Assembly (NCBI GenBank): GCA_951640195.1
Contig: OX621164.1
Span: forward strand, 3,267,098 to 3,331,097
Reading direction: 5' to 3'
DNA: 64,000 nt
Source: Porpolomopsis calyptriformis
Lineage: Eukaryota; Basidiomycota; Agaricomycetes; Agaricales; Hygrophoraceae
Position 1 is the stretch's first letter. Every line of letters starts with the position of its first letter. The position numbers were made by a program, and so were the translations under genes. This document shows, piece by piece, positions 11,217 to 22,579 of the stretch. The notes under the pieces were generated by a model, which did no database searches, was not told the DNA's origin, and saw only the letters and a list, made by a program, of their open reading frames with translations.

Positions 11217-12037
11217 CTACTCTTCTTCCTCCTCATCACCAGCTTCATCCTTCTTTGTGGCGGCAGCAACACGCTTGCGCTTGACGCGACCCGGCCGTCC
11301 GCCACCATAAGGTGAGGTCGAGGCAAAATCGATGTGTTTTTGAGATTCGAGACGAACCATAAATGATGGGACATTGACAATCTGCTTTCCGACACTGAGA
11401 GGGCGTAGAGATCGGATATCAGGCAAAGAGAGTTTCGACGGGGTTACGGTGTGCATACCGTATATGTCTTTGTGTGATCAGAACTCGTGCATGATGAATG
11501 CTCTTCGCTAGGTTGGTCTTGAACACCTGAGTCTGCAGCCGTCTTTCCAAGAAGTCCTCAATCTTCAGTGCCAATACATAATCAAGACGCATTCGTGACT
11601 CGTCCAGCACACCGATGCGCACGAGCCGACGGATGAGGGCGTTGCCTTCGAATAGACGTTTTGGGTCTTTGGCGTCGAGCTTGAGAAGCTCACGAGCGGC
11701 GCGCCGAATCTTTGATAGGGTGAGGGCGATACGCCAAATTTCGCGTTTGTTACGGAGACCGTACTCTCCCGCAAGCTTGAAACGCGAGGTTTTATAAGAA
11801 GGGGCGAGGGGGGAGTGGAGAAAGACGAAACGAACCTTCAACTCGGCATCGAGACGAGCGGACTCGAATGGTCGACGGGGGACTTTGTATCTATGAAAGT
11901 TGAGTGATTAGCAACTGGTTTTTCCTTGCGGGAAAAAAGCTCACGTCTTGCTGTGATTCCGAGGGGCCCTAACGAAGCAAACAAAATGTCAAAGATCGAG
12001 TTTTGAGAGAATTCGGGCACGAAAAATACCTGGGCAT
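11217..12037 (-). CDS. RPS9: 40S ribosomal protein S9 (uS4)
   Basis: Small-subunit protein that binds 18S rRNA early in assembly. Five minus-strand exons (12037-12030, 11968-11945, 11890-11836, 11775-11459, 11394-11217) give 193 residues starting [18 protein letters not shown]. The S4 RNA-binding core is clear: [62 protein letters not shown], and [20 protein letters not shown], followed by HIDFA...YGGGRPGR and an acidic tail of Glu. All junctions are GT-AG. The first coding exon is only 8 nt. It is divergent from RPL21 with 148 bp between start codons. Confidence 0.95.
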
Positions 12038-12185
12038 GTTCTTGACGGAAAGTTGAAGACTTTTGGTAAGTGGGTCACGGTGTGGGTCACAACTGTACAG
12101 TATGTAGCCAGCCACCCGGTATTAACCGATCCAGCCAACTGCTATCTTCCTCCGCCCCCGTAAAACTTCATTCACCAACCTCGAC
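12038..12185. promoter_or_regulatory. 148-bp bidirectional RPS9/RPL21 intergenic promoter
   Basis: The start codons of two ribosomal protein genes transcribed away from each other (RPS9 minus, RPL21 plus) are 148 bp apart. Both promoters and both 5' leaders must fit here, so they very likely share regulatory elements. A repeated GTGGGTCAC motif is visible around 12069-12091 and a C/T-rich stretch around 12140-12165. I see no clear TATA box. Confidence 0.6.
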
Positions 12186-12851
12186 ATGCCCCACTCATTC
12201 GGTTACCGGGCGCGCACGCGCCATATGTTCAAGCGGGGGTTCAAGGGTAACCCAACAACATCCTTTTAGCTCTGAACGAGATGGTCTAAATACGTGGTTG
12301 CAGAACATGGCCCCGTTAAAATGTCCACCTTCCTGATCAATTACCGAGTAGGAGATATCGTAGACATAAAGGCCAATGCCGCACAACAGAAGGGCATGCC
12401 CCATAAATACTACCACGGGTGCGCAACTGGGCTGGATTTCAGAGACTGAAAAAAAGTAATGACCCATTTGCAGGCGGACGGGCATCGTGTACAATGTTAC
12501 ACCAAGCGCCGTCGGCGTGATCGTTCACAAAATCGTCGGAAATCGTTACATCGAGAAACGTGTGAACGTCCGTGTTGAGCACATCAGGCATTCGGGATGT
12601 CGTCAAGCCTTTTTGGATCGTGTACAGCGCAACCATGCAGCGCACGTAGAAGCGAAAAGGACTGGCAGTGCGTACCCATCATCCCCTTTCTTTTTTCCTT
12701 CCTGCATATCGTAACCTTGCTTGGATTGTTTTCTGCAGCCCGCGTGCAGTTGAAGCGCATTCCTGCCCTGCCCCGAGAAGCCCGGACAGTTTCGACAGCG
12801 CAGAATGCTCCTCAGACGATGGTTCCCGTTCCTTACGAGACTACGATTTGA
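12186..12851 (+). CDS. RPL21: 60S ribosomal protein L21 (eL21)
   Basis: Large-subunit ribosomal protein. Exons 12186-12246, 12304-12418, 12474-12667 and 12739-12851 encode 160 residues, the usual size. The protein begins MPHSFGYRARTRHMFKRGFK; the family hallmark GDIVDIK (KANAAQQKGMPHKYYHGRTG) follows, then VYNVT, VEHIRHS and the C-terminal LKRIP...VPVPYE block. All junctions are GT-AG with phases 1, 2 and 1. It shares the short intergenic region with RPS9. Confidence 0.95.
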
Positions 12852-12948
12852 ATGAGGTCGGCATTGTCTGTTTCTGTTTTATTCTATACAGTATGCTACA
12901 AGTAAAAGTACATACCTGTATAAGTCTGCGCCACCACAAGCACACATT

Positions 12949-14119
12949 ATGCCCTCTCATCGATCACCCTCACCCTCACCCTCACCCAACCGTTCAAGAT
13001 CACCAGCCAGACGGAACGAACAAGAAACGACATTAATCTCAGAGTCTGATTACTTTGCCAAAAACCTCGAATTTCGAGCATGGCTCAGAGAAGAAAAGGG
13101 CAAGGTCTGTCGTGTCATGCACTTTCAAGAGGGCAACCCTCAGAAAGAAACCACCACGCTGTCTAGTATTTTGACGAGTTATTGGGAGAAAAGGCCAGGA
13201 GGTAGGGATGGATCAGTCTCCGTATCCTATTGGTTCACAATGAAACGACAGTTATTTCCGCAAGTTTGTCAAAGTACGTCCAGTATTCACTATAAACCTC
13301 TACTCTCTCTCCAACGAAACCAGGCATGGAACAAGGGAAAACTTTCCCGTACGTCCGAGCTTCCCCCGCTCCAGTGACCATCTCTAAAATCCCCACAGAA
13401 TCTCTGTACTCAGGTATAGATCCAACAACCCAAGCTGCCACCACTCAGACCGCGTATAAATGGTCCTTTGCGTCGAACAATTCCCGTGTGGACACCAACG
13501 CCCTCCGCGTTGCTCGCGAGGAGGTCGGCCATGCTACATACGGCCGCGAGCCCCCGCCTCGACCCGGTCCGAGTCGTCGCGATGGCGGCAGCAGCAGCAG
13601 CAACGGCACTCGAGTGCAAGGCCCGACGCTCCCTTCCTCGTCCGATCTGGTGCTCGCCCGAGAGGCGGCGGACGAGTACTCGAACGAAGGGCGGAAAAAC
13701 AAGCGGAAACGGGACCTTGCGGAGGCTAAGGATAGGGTCGAGGACGCCGTCGGTCCGAAGGAGGTCGGGAGGGAGGGAATGCTGGAGAAGAAGCGGGCAC
13801 GGAGGGAGGGCGATAGGGCCTTTCGGGAGAAAGGGGATGATGGATTTGAAGCCGACGATGCTACACTTCTTGGTGGCGGTGACAGTTTCCGAGAACGGTA
13901 TGCGTATCTTACATCCCTCTCTGTGAATATGACTTCATTCTTTCTGTTGGACTCAGGATCGCTCGACGGGATACCGCTCGAAAACGGTTCGAGGAAAAGC
14001 GTGATGCGGTTAGAATTGAGAAGGAGAGTGCGGCTCGAGAGCGTGTGGCGGCTATACGGGAGAAGGACAAGGCGACGATGGATATGTTCCAACAACTGGC
14101 GAAGCAAAGGTTCGGTTGA
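12949..14119 (+). CDS. SCI1-like (style cell-cycle inhibitor 1 family) nuclear protein
   Basis: Six exons (12949-13104, 13167-13201, 13252-13273, 13324-13348, 13399-13897, 13957-14119) join to 299 residues. An SR-like N-terminus (Ser-Pro and Arg-Ser) leads into SESDYFAKNLEFRAWLREEKGKYFDEL, SYFRKFVKAWNKGKL and LYSGID...AYKWSF; this DYF..N.EF..WL..E / Y/F..FV..WN.GKL / Y.GI pattern matches plant SCI1 and a fungal family of unknown function. The C-terminal half is basic, Arg/Lys/Glu-rich and probably coiled-coil, typical of splicing-associated nuclear proteins. Two internal exons are only 22 and 25 nt. Function in fungi is not known to me; the family call is from motif memory. Confidence 0.7.
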
Positions 14120-14242
14120 GTATTTCTTGACCACCTGCGGTTACAAGTAACATCAGCGAGATATCCGCTTCTCGCTGTTTGCTTCGCAAGTATTCTTTCG
14201 CTAATACGATATTAATACGCGATGCGAATAAAAATACTGTTT

Positions 14243-16020
<1,778 letters not shown>

Positions 16021-16056
16021 CGGTCGCGTCTGTTTGTTCACCGCAAACAAAATTTG

Positions 16057-17272
16057 ATGTCCTCAGTCCGACGCGGTGCTCGACTGCTGTGGACCAGCTT
16101 AGCGTCTCTCGCAGGAACACCCGCTCCATTTGTCAGACAATGCTACCCTGCCTGCTGCTACGCTACAGAGCGGACTAGTTCACGGAAGCCAATTTCTGAA
16201 GTACAGGCTGCATTGGCCCGCTCATCGCCACTTTACAAGACGTATAAGCCTGTTACTCCCAGCATTCGACATCTGCGACGACCGCTAAACCCACACTTAT
16301 ACCAGGGTCGCCCCGTCCGTCTCCTCACCGTCACCCAGCGGAAAACAGGCGGTCGTAACTCTCACGGGCACATCACCATCCGCCATCGCGGCGGGGGGCA
16401 TAAGCGACGTCTGCGGCTGGTAGACTTCACCCGCCACGAACCCGGCCCTCACGACGTTGTGCGGATCGAGTATGATCCTGGACGGTCTGCGCATATCGCC
16501 CTCGTCCGAAATAGGGCAGAAAATGCTGAGGGCCCAAAGAAATGGTCTTATATCCTTGCGTGTGAGGGGTTGCGGGCGGGAGACGTCGTGCAAAGTTTCA
16601 GGAGGGGAATTCCAGCGGGATTTGTGCCAGGGCATGGAGACTCGAAGTGGGAAGGACGTAGTGGGGGATCGGATACATCCTCGGAATCGTTAGCGATCGG
16701 TCTATTGCGTGCCATGACCATCAAGCCAGGAAATGTACTTCCGTTGCGACTTATCCCGACGGGTACTATCATTCACAACATCGCGTTGTCGCCTCACGGG
16801 CGCGGAATTCTTGTCCGTTCTGCGGGCTCATTCGCGCAAGTCGTGACACATGACGAAACAGGGAGGTACTCCCACGTACGACTGCAGAGTGGAGAAGTTC
16901 GGAAAGTTCTACAGGACTGCTGTGCGACCGTCGGGAAGGTCAGCAATCCGCTGTGGAAGAATCGGAGTCTGGGTAAGGCTGGGAGAAGTAGATGGTTGGG
17001 AAGAAGGCCGAGTGTTCGTGGTGTTGCGATGAACGCGTCAGTTTCTCGTCTCACTTTCGGACATGGGGGTACTGATTAAGAAATGTACTAGAAATGACCA
17101 CCCCCATGGTGGTGGACGAGGCAAATCAAAATCGAACAAGCATCCTGTTTCGATCTGGGGCTGGAATACGAAGGGGAAACGGACACGCAAGCCTGGTCCG
17201 AAGGGACCCAAGAACAGCAACAAAATGGTTATTCGTGAAAGGCCTCGAGGGAAGGAGAAGCGTGGTAGCTAA
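16057..17272 (+). CDS. Mitochondrial ribosomal protein uL2m (Rml2-like)
   Basis: Large-subunit protein of the mitochondrial ribosome, lining the peptidyl transferase region. Two exons (16057-17036 and 17092-17272) give 386 residues. The N-terminus is basic and Ser/Ala-rich, as for a mitochondrial targeting peptide. Then come the uL2 RNA-binding block ([22 protein letters not shown]), [12 protein letters not shown]...[19 protein letters not shown], and after the intron the catalytic-site loop [13 protein letters not shown] with its conserved His, ending [15 protein letters not shown]. The chloroplast/bacterial-like character separates it from cytosolic eL8/uL2. Convergent with the small gene at 17298. 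Confidence 0.93.
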
Positions 17273-17297
17273 TATCTAATATCGCTCAGCTGGGTCA

Positions 17298-17588
17298 TTA
17301 GAGCGTTTTTGAAGTAACATACCAGTCCTCCTCGCTTTCTTCATTGAATGTCTGTCCTGTTTCTTCATCGCTCCCGACAGCGTTTCTCCAAGCTGTCAAC
17401 TCTTCGCCTAAAGTACTTTTTGCCTCGGCAGCCGCCAGTGCGACCCCCTCGTAATATTTCCGCAATCCTTCATCCAGACCCGCTTTTACTGCAAATTGCT
17501 GGGTCTTTGACGACTTGAGCTCGGTGGTGACCGTTGTAGGCGGATTCAGCTCGTAGCTAACGGATATCGTGAGTGAAGTGGTTGACAT
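17298..17588 (-). CDS. Small acidic protein, possibly Gon7-like (KEOPS subunit)
   Basis: A single exon of 96 residues starting MSTTSLTISVSYELNPP. The layout (a short beta-like N-terminal segment, a helix with AAAEAKSTLGEELTAWRNAVG, and an acidic tail rich in Glu/Asp) resembles the Gon7 subunit of the EKC/KEOPS tRNA-modification complex, a small and poorly conserved family. No signal peptide or membrane segment. Convergent with the mitochondrial uL2m gene, whose stop is 25 bp away. Function is an inference from shape, not from a diagnostic motif. Confidence 0.45.
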   Translation of the reverse strand: MSTTSLTISVSYELNPPTTVTTELKSSKTQQFAVKAGLDEGLRKYYEGVALAAAEAKSTLGEELTAWRNAVGSDEETGQTFNEESEEDWYVTSKTL

Positions 17589-17829
17589 GGTGTATCAGGC
17601 ACACGGGCGCCGTCACTTGCTCGGGCTCATCGTGTTTCACGGTGGCGTCGAATCGAAAGCTGGCATTCATGACGGGCGGTGGGCTAGCTTCGCTACTTCT
17701 GACATGTCAGGTTGCTAACTTGTTCAAAATGGATATCTCGGCGATCTGCCCGCGAGTCCCATTTTAAAGAGATGCATCCATCGAGTTTATTAGCCCCTGA
17801 CCGTGACCGTGATCACCAGACATGTTTTC

Positions 17830-19210
17830 CGATATAACGGTTGGCATTTTACCATACTCGGGGAGAGCTCGTCGTAAATTTCCTAAAGGACCATATCCCT
17901 GACATTCCCGATGCGTTTGGTAGATGGTTGGAGGAAATGCGCACCAAATGCCAACTCATCTTACAGGGCGGCATAATAAGAGACCATGCTTTTGATCGTA
18001 TAACACACGGTGAGTGACTATCTGCAGTCAGGATAGGAGCATTCGGCTCATTGTAACAACTGTGGAAAAACCTTGTGGAAGGCAAATTGTGGAAAGCAAA
18101 TTCGTTCCACAAGTGTTTCGCCAGAGTCGTTCCAATGAGCCGAATGCTGGAAGCGATGTGGATGCCCTGCTTTCCAGTCAATCAGTAACGGTAACAAAAG
18201 AGAGGCCATGCTGATGGTCGTATCTTCGAGCTCGACCTTGACAATCTTCTGTTTTCCGTGGATGGATTCCCGCTCTTTCGTCTTGATTGTATGCCTCCTT
18301 CAAACTGTGGGTTCGACATCGATCCTTCACGAAACATACGCCCTAAGAATGTCGTTACTGTTAGAAGTCTTCTCCGCTATACGAATGGCGCACCTTCAGT
18401 CCACATCCACGACCTTCTTGGTCTTAAAGAGGCGCCGTCGAACGGGGAACGTGTCCGGATTGGACTCATGGAAGTGCTGATAGGCTTCACCAAGAAGGTT
18501 ACCAACTACGCCTGCTAGGGTCGTACACGGATCGGGATGATATTCGGGATTCTCTCCTCGCGATCGCGTCCTCATTCATGTTCTGTGCGACTTCCCCTGT
18601 GATATCCCAAGCCTCGATTATCCAACTTGCATCTTACAGCCACATGCCTGGTATGTGAATGACATCCAAGATCTGGTACATTTTTCGCTGGTCAACCAGG
18701 ACACGTTTCATAGGGTGTATGCCTGGAAGCAAAAAACAACATTCATCTCTAGACATCGTTTTTTTTTGAGGATTGGGGTGAAGAGGGCTACCTGTCGAGT
18801 ATTGTTGATCAAGGCTTGATGATCTACCGTACCTTTGTTTTCGATCGACGTATCAACATTGGCCAAATGTTGGGTGAAGGATTACCGTTCGAAAACGTCT
18901 GATACAGAATGATCATCTAACCCTGCAGATGCTCGATCTTCGGGTGATATTCAACCGTCGGGACCTGTCACCAGGGCCAACAAATCCTATCGGAAGTTGT
19001 TTGGTGCGGAGGATATTTGGCAAACAGCTTGGGCGTTTGGAGTGCATCACGGCGTTGCCCGCTGCATTCAGTCCCCTGGATGCATGGCATCGGTCAGAAA
19101 GTACAGCGTCCCGATATTCAAATAACATTGCACGATAACCTCCAAAGATTCCGACACTCTTTCGTATGGAAACCAGTCCACACGTGGTTGATGATGGTTT
19201 TTTGACGAGC
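17830..19210 (+). pseudogene. Unrecognised coding fragments, probably a decayed gene
   Basis: Three separated stretches look protein-like but do not join. At about 17863-18010 there is a frame with DIPDAFGRWLEEMRTKCQ and QGGIIRDHAFDRI, bounded by stops upstream and with no obvious acceptor. At about 18200-18518 a frame with FELDLDNLLFSVDGFPLFR and LLGLKEAP ends in a stop. At about 18960-19110 a frame carries a Trp/His-rich segment (EDIWQTAWAFGVHHGVARC). The ends of block 1 and the start of block 2 are similar at DNA level (both contain a CCATGCT...GATCGTAT-like run), and a foldback hairpin lies between them. I do not recognise the family. Confidence 0.35.
18039..18147. repeat. 109-bp foldback hairpin
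   Basis: The first 15 bases (GCATTCGGCTCATTG, 18039-18053) are the exact reverse complement of 18133-18147, and the similarity continues inwards with few mismatches to a second exact block (CTTGTGGAA at 18072-18080 pairing with 18105-18113). Arms are about 42 nt and the loop about 24 nt. It lies between two protein-like fragments, possibly within a former intron. Confidence 0.75.
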
Positions 19211-19288
19211 GCAGAGATTGATCTGTGATCTGGCAAAGACATATCCTGACAACTGCGGTCATCCCAAATAAGACGGCCGCCTTCCCTT

Positions 19289-19345
19289 CATTTTTCTTTC
19301 TTTCTTTTTTTTTTTTTTTTCTTTTCTTCTTCTTCTTTTCTCCTT
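19289..19345 (+). promoter_or_regulatory. Polypyrimidine tract upstream of the DUF6533 gene
   Basis: A nearly pure T/C run, including 18 consecutive T, ends 48 bp before the start codon at 19393. CT-rich stretches just upstream of transcription starts are common in fungal promoters lacking a TATA box. This is inference from position only. Confidence 0.4.
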
Positions 19346-19392
19346 TCACCGCAGGCGGGGGTCATCACCCACTTTCCGACACTCCTTCCACC

Positions 19393-20961
19393 ATGCACAA
19401 CTTCTCGCACATTGAATTGTTCACTGGAGTACAGAGAGCTAGTTACCTCGCTCTTGCCTCATTTTCGCTCATCCTATACGAATACATGCTCACATTGGAC
19501 GACGAGGTACGAGTCACCCCCACCGTAGCTCACACAATATCCTGATCGACTCCGCAGATACGATACTTCTGGACCGGTCCATGGTCACTATCGCGGATAC
19601 TGTATTTCATTGTGAGCGCACTCGTCACTGGCCTCTCTCTCTGACCTCTAACTGACCGGCTCCCTTTCAGAATCGATATGTTCCACCAGTGGTGATGGCG
19701 TGAGTGTTGCTCGTCCGAATGAGGATTCTACCGCTGACTCGCTCGTTTTCGAAAGCATGACGCTACTCAGTGAGTGTGGTTCATATGCTTTGGAATGGGA
19801 ACTCATTGCCCCGCCAGATTTCTTTGGTCTTGATCTGTCTCCTATAGTGAGTTCACATTCCACTCGGGTTCCCCGCGTTTTGCTGAACCCAGTTTGGATA
19901 GATGTACGTTCATCTATGCTGGATCCGTAAATTGGGTGTTCAACCCGACATAGGTGCAAAAGGATCGTTCAAGCCACTATCTTCTTGAGTTTTCTAGCTG
20001 TTTTGGTCATCCAATGTGATTTCCCCGATCGCCATTCCGGAAAATGTGACAAACTGACCTCACGTTTACCAGCCATCCTCTCTTTGCGGACATACTACCT
20101 CTTCTCACGTAACTTGCCTGTTCGGATGTTTGTCATCGCCATCTATCTCGCCACCGCCACCTCCTCGTTTGTCATTATCACCATGGCATTGGCCGACCTC
20201 GAAGCCCAACCTTCAACATTACAATCAACCTCCCCAACCGTGGGTTGCTTGGTCAAAACGCGACCACTCTGGCCGTTTTTCATCCCAGCCCTTATCTTGC
20301 ATACCATCCTTTATACATTGACCTCTGTGCGGGCAATGACCGTCAGATCTGCGGCTCCGGTATTGAAGCGGCTTAGGCGAGAGTACGTGACAGTTTTGCG
20401 GCTGACTTTACATCGGACTGAATTCACCTACGTTTAGCGGTGGTTTATTTTTCATTGTCGTTGTAATCTCTGTGGGCCTATCTGGAATTGGCGCTTTCCT
20501 TACCGATTTTCCTTCTGTAAGCGTTGATCTCGTTGATTCGCTCGCTGCTCTTCAATGCCGTTTGATCAGGTCAACATACCAGCCATTTACTCCAAGTAAG
20601 CAGATACCTATTTACACCCCACCAGATGGGTTGATATCTAGTAATCAGTTTTATGCTCGGTATAACCTCAATCTCGGTGTCGCGCGTGATGCTTAGCATC
20701 CACTCTCTCGCCGCCAACCTCGGTACAGATCCAGAATGGCTCCTCAATAATATCGAACTGAGTCGGGTCCGCTGGACAAAGGGAGCCCACGACGGCGAGC
20801 TGATCGTCGAGGTCGACGTTGTGGATGGTGATGAATGGGAGTCTGGGTTGGACGAACTCGACCCAAGATCACATAGCCGAAATGAACTTTCGGTCAGTTC
20901 GTCTCGCGTAGGGATGATTGATGGATATTACGCCGGATCATCTCCATATCCATATTATTAA
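19393..20961 (+). CDS. DUF6533-family multi-pass membrane protein
   Basis: Basidiomycete-specific family, function unknown, expected in a cellular membrane with about seven spans. Exons 19393-19506, 19558-19611 and 19671-19699 give YLALASFSLILYEYMLTLDDE, IRYFWTGPWSLSRILYFI and NRYVPPVV, the exact order of the DUF6533 signature (a YLxxA...LYxxxLTxxxE helix, WS, and NRY). Later exons carry ILSLRTYYLF (about 20070), LVKTRPLWPFFIPALILHTILY, GLFFIVVVISVGLSGIGAFL (from about 20439) and a last exon with FMLGITSISVSRVMLSIHSLA followed by a hydrophilic tail ending at 20961. The exons between 19700 and 20060 could not be assigned cleanly; I see several possible splice sites there. Confidence 0.72.
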
Positions 20962-22463
20962 ATTATATAAAAACGGTGAGTTATCGCAACCTGTCTTGTT
21001 CGTGTAATCTCATCCGGAACCTAGGACCGCATTTACTTGGGTTTACGGGATCTAGGGTGATTTATTTAACTTTCGAAACTAGACGCTGTAAACACTCAAA
21101 AGGGCCATTTGTGTACTAACTACTCGTGACTCCAATGACGTCGGTCCACCATGCTTTAATCACTACGTTGTCCGTGATAAATCCGGAATCATGAAAATGG
21201 TCTCATCGGGAGATAGAATAGACCGATCTGGTTTCACTCAAAGTGACATTTCCGTACAGTACTGCTAATCCTACTCCCATAGTATTTGACATTATCCTTG
21301 TCCACATGTCAGAGTATTTGACCTCCAAAAGGTGTCTTTTGCTTCTACAGTGCTCATGACCAAGGCAGCAGCACTGCCACTAGCAAACATCGGGTAATCT
21401 CGGCATCGCGAGAAATAAAGATGAACGTTACCACTGTCGTACCGAATCAGCATCGATGTGAGATGATCGGGCGAGGAGTTAACATGCTTGTTGTATGTAT
21501 GCCGCCGGGACGGAAATGATGAGGTTCCCCATTTCTTGATATTGAAACATGATTCTCGCTAGTTGGTCGTTCCCGAGAACGGACTGATACCGTACCATGT
21601 GGACCATTGGTGAGGAATGACTAGTTCAGACTACGGGAGTGAAACAGCGAGTTCAAGTCATGGCCTGCGGAATGAGCATGGTGGTCATCAGTTTTAGCCA
21701 TTGTTCATGAGTTTGGCCCACCCGGTCTCGGACTCACAAAGTGATAAGCGAAATAAATACAGATGAGAGTCAGCAGCCGCTATCGAAGGCGTAGTTTGAT
21801 CACATTCAATCAAGGACCCTGTGTTCCCGCTCTCAACATCCTCGCACAGGCTAAACGTAAAGTAACTTGAATGTCGGTGCCTATTATCAAACAGCAAGGG
21901 TCAGGACTTCAGGTGATGCATCCAGCTGTAATTGACTTTTGTCAGTTGTCAACGCCAGTGTTCTGCCTCGTTGACAGATGTAAAGATCCGAGGATACGTG
22001 TCTGTCCAAGGGTCTTTCCCGCGACTGAATGACGGAACGCACAGCTGCGTACACAGCTCACACGAGGGAATATACTAGCGGTTGGCGTACTTATCGATCA
22101 AAAGAGTGGATGTCTCCGAAAGCTCTGCCGGTCGAGATAGGTTGTAAGGCAAGGACGACGATTGCTAGGATTGCACACAGGATTGCGGTGTCGATCCAGG
22201 GGGATAATCAAGTTGATATGATGAGGGATGTCCTCTGTGGAACATGTGGGTCAGGCTTGTTGTATCAGAGAGAGGGTTTCTGGGACGCTGAAAGACACTT
22301 CTCACTTGTAGGAACACGCCCCTGAGGTCGCCCTCTTGAGCATTCCCGAAAGGAACATGCCCCTCCGTAAACGAAGAAAAACTTCGCAACTGGCTGCACT
22401 CCGATTTAGACCTAGGCCGAACAAAGCTCTGTTGGCCATTAATTGGTGAAAACGATTGTTTCC
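20962..22463. other. No gene recognised
   Basis: About 1.5 kb follows the membrane-protein gene without a frame of protein character on either strand. The longest frames are short and have no recognisable motif. No tRNA-like structure was found. It may be 3' untranslated and intergenic sequence. Confidence 0.5.
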
Positions 22464-22579
22464 GGGACATGTTCGGAAAGCGTTTGTTTGAAGTCCGTTC
22501 CTTTTCGCCGCCCACCGAAGTAAGCCACGATGAAAAGGAAAGGGACAACTTTCAAACAAACGTTTTGCGAAGAGTCCCC
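22464..22579. repeat. Foldback hairpin with about 47-bp arms
   Basis: The segment 22464-22507 (with GCGTTTGTTTGAAG and CCTTTTC) recurs as its reverse complement at about 22530-22579 with several mismatches and small gaps, separated by about 22 nt. Weaker outward similarity (TGGCCATT on both sides, near 22433 and 22615) suggests the inverted duplication was once longer. An open frame on the minus strand (22757-22302) runs straight across the hairpin and is therefore not trusted as a gene. Confidence 0.6.

Noticed and set aside
12949..13048. SR-type splicing factor as the call for the 12.9-kb gene
   Set aside because: Only the first 20 residues are SR-like and there is no RRM; the SCI1-like core explains the rest better.
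21640..21700. Possible tRNA (GTTCAAGTC like a B box)
   Set aside because: No matching A box or cloverleaf arms at the right spacing were found.
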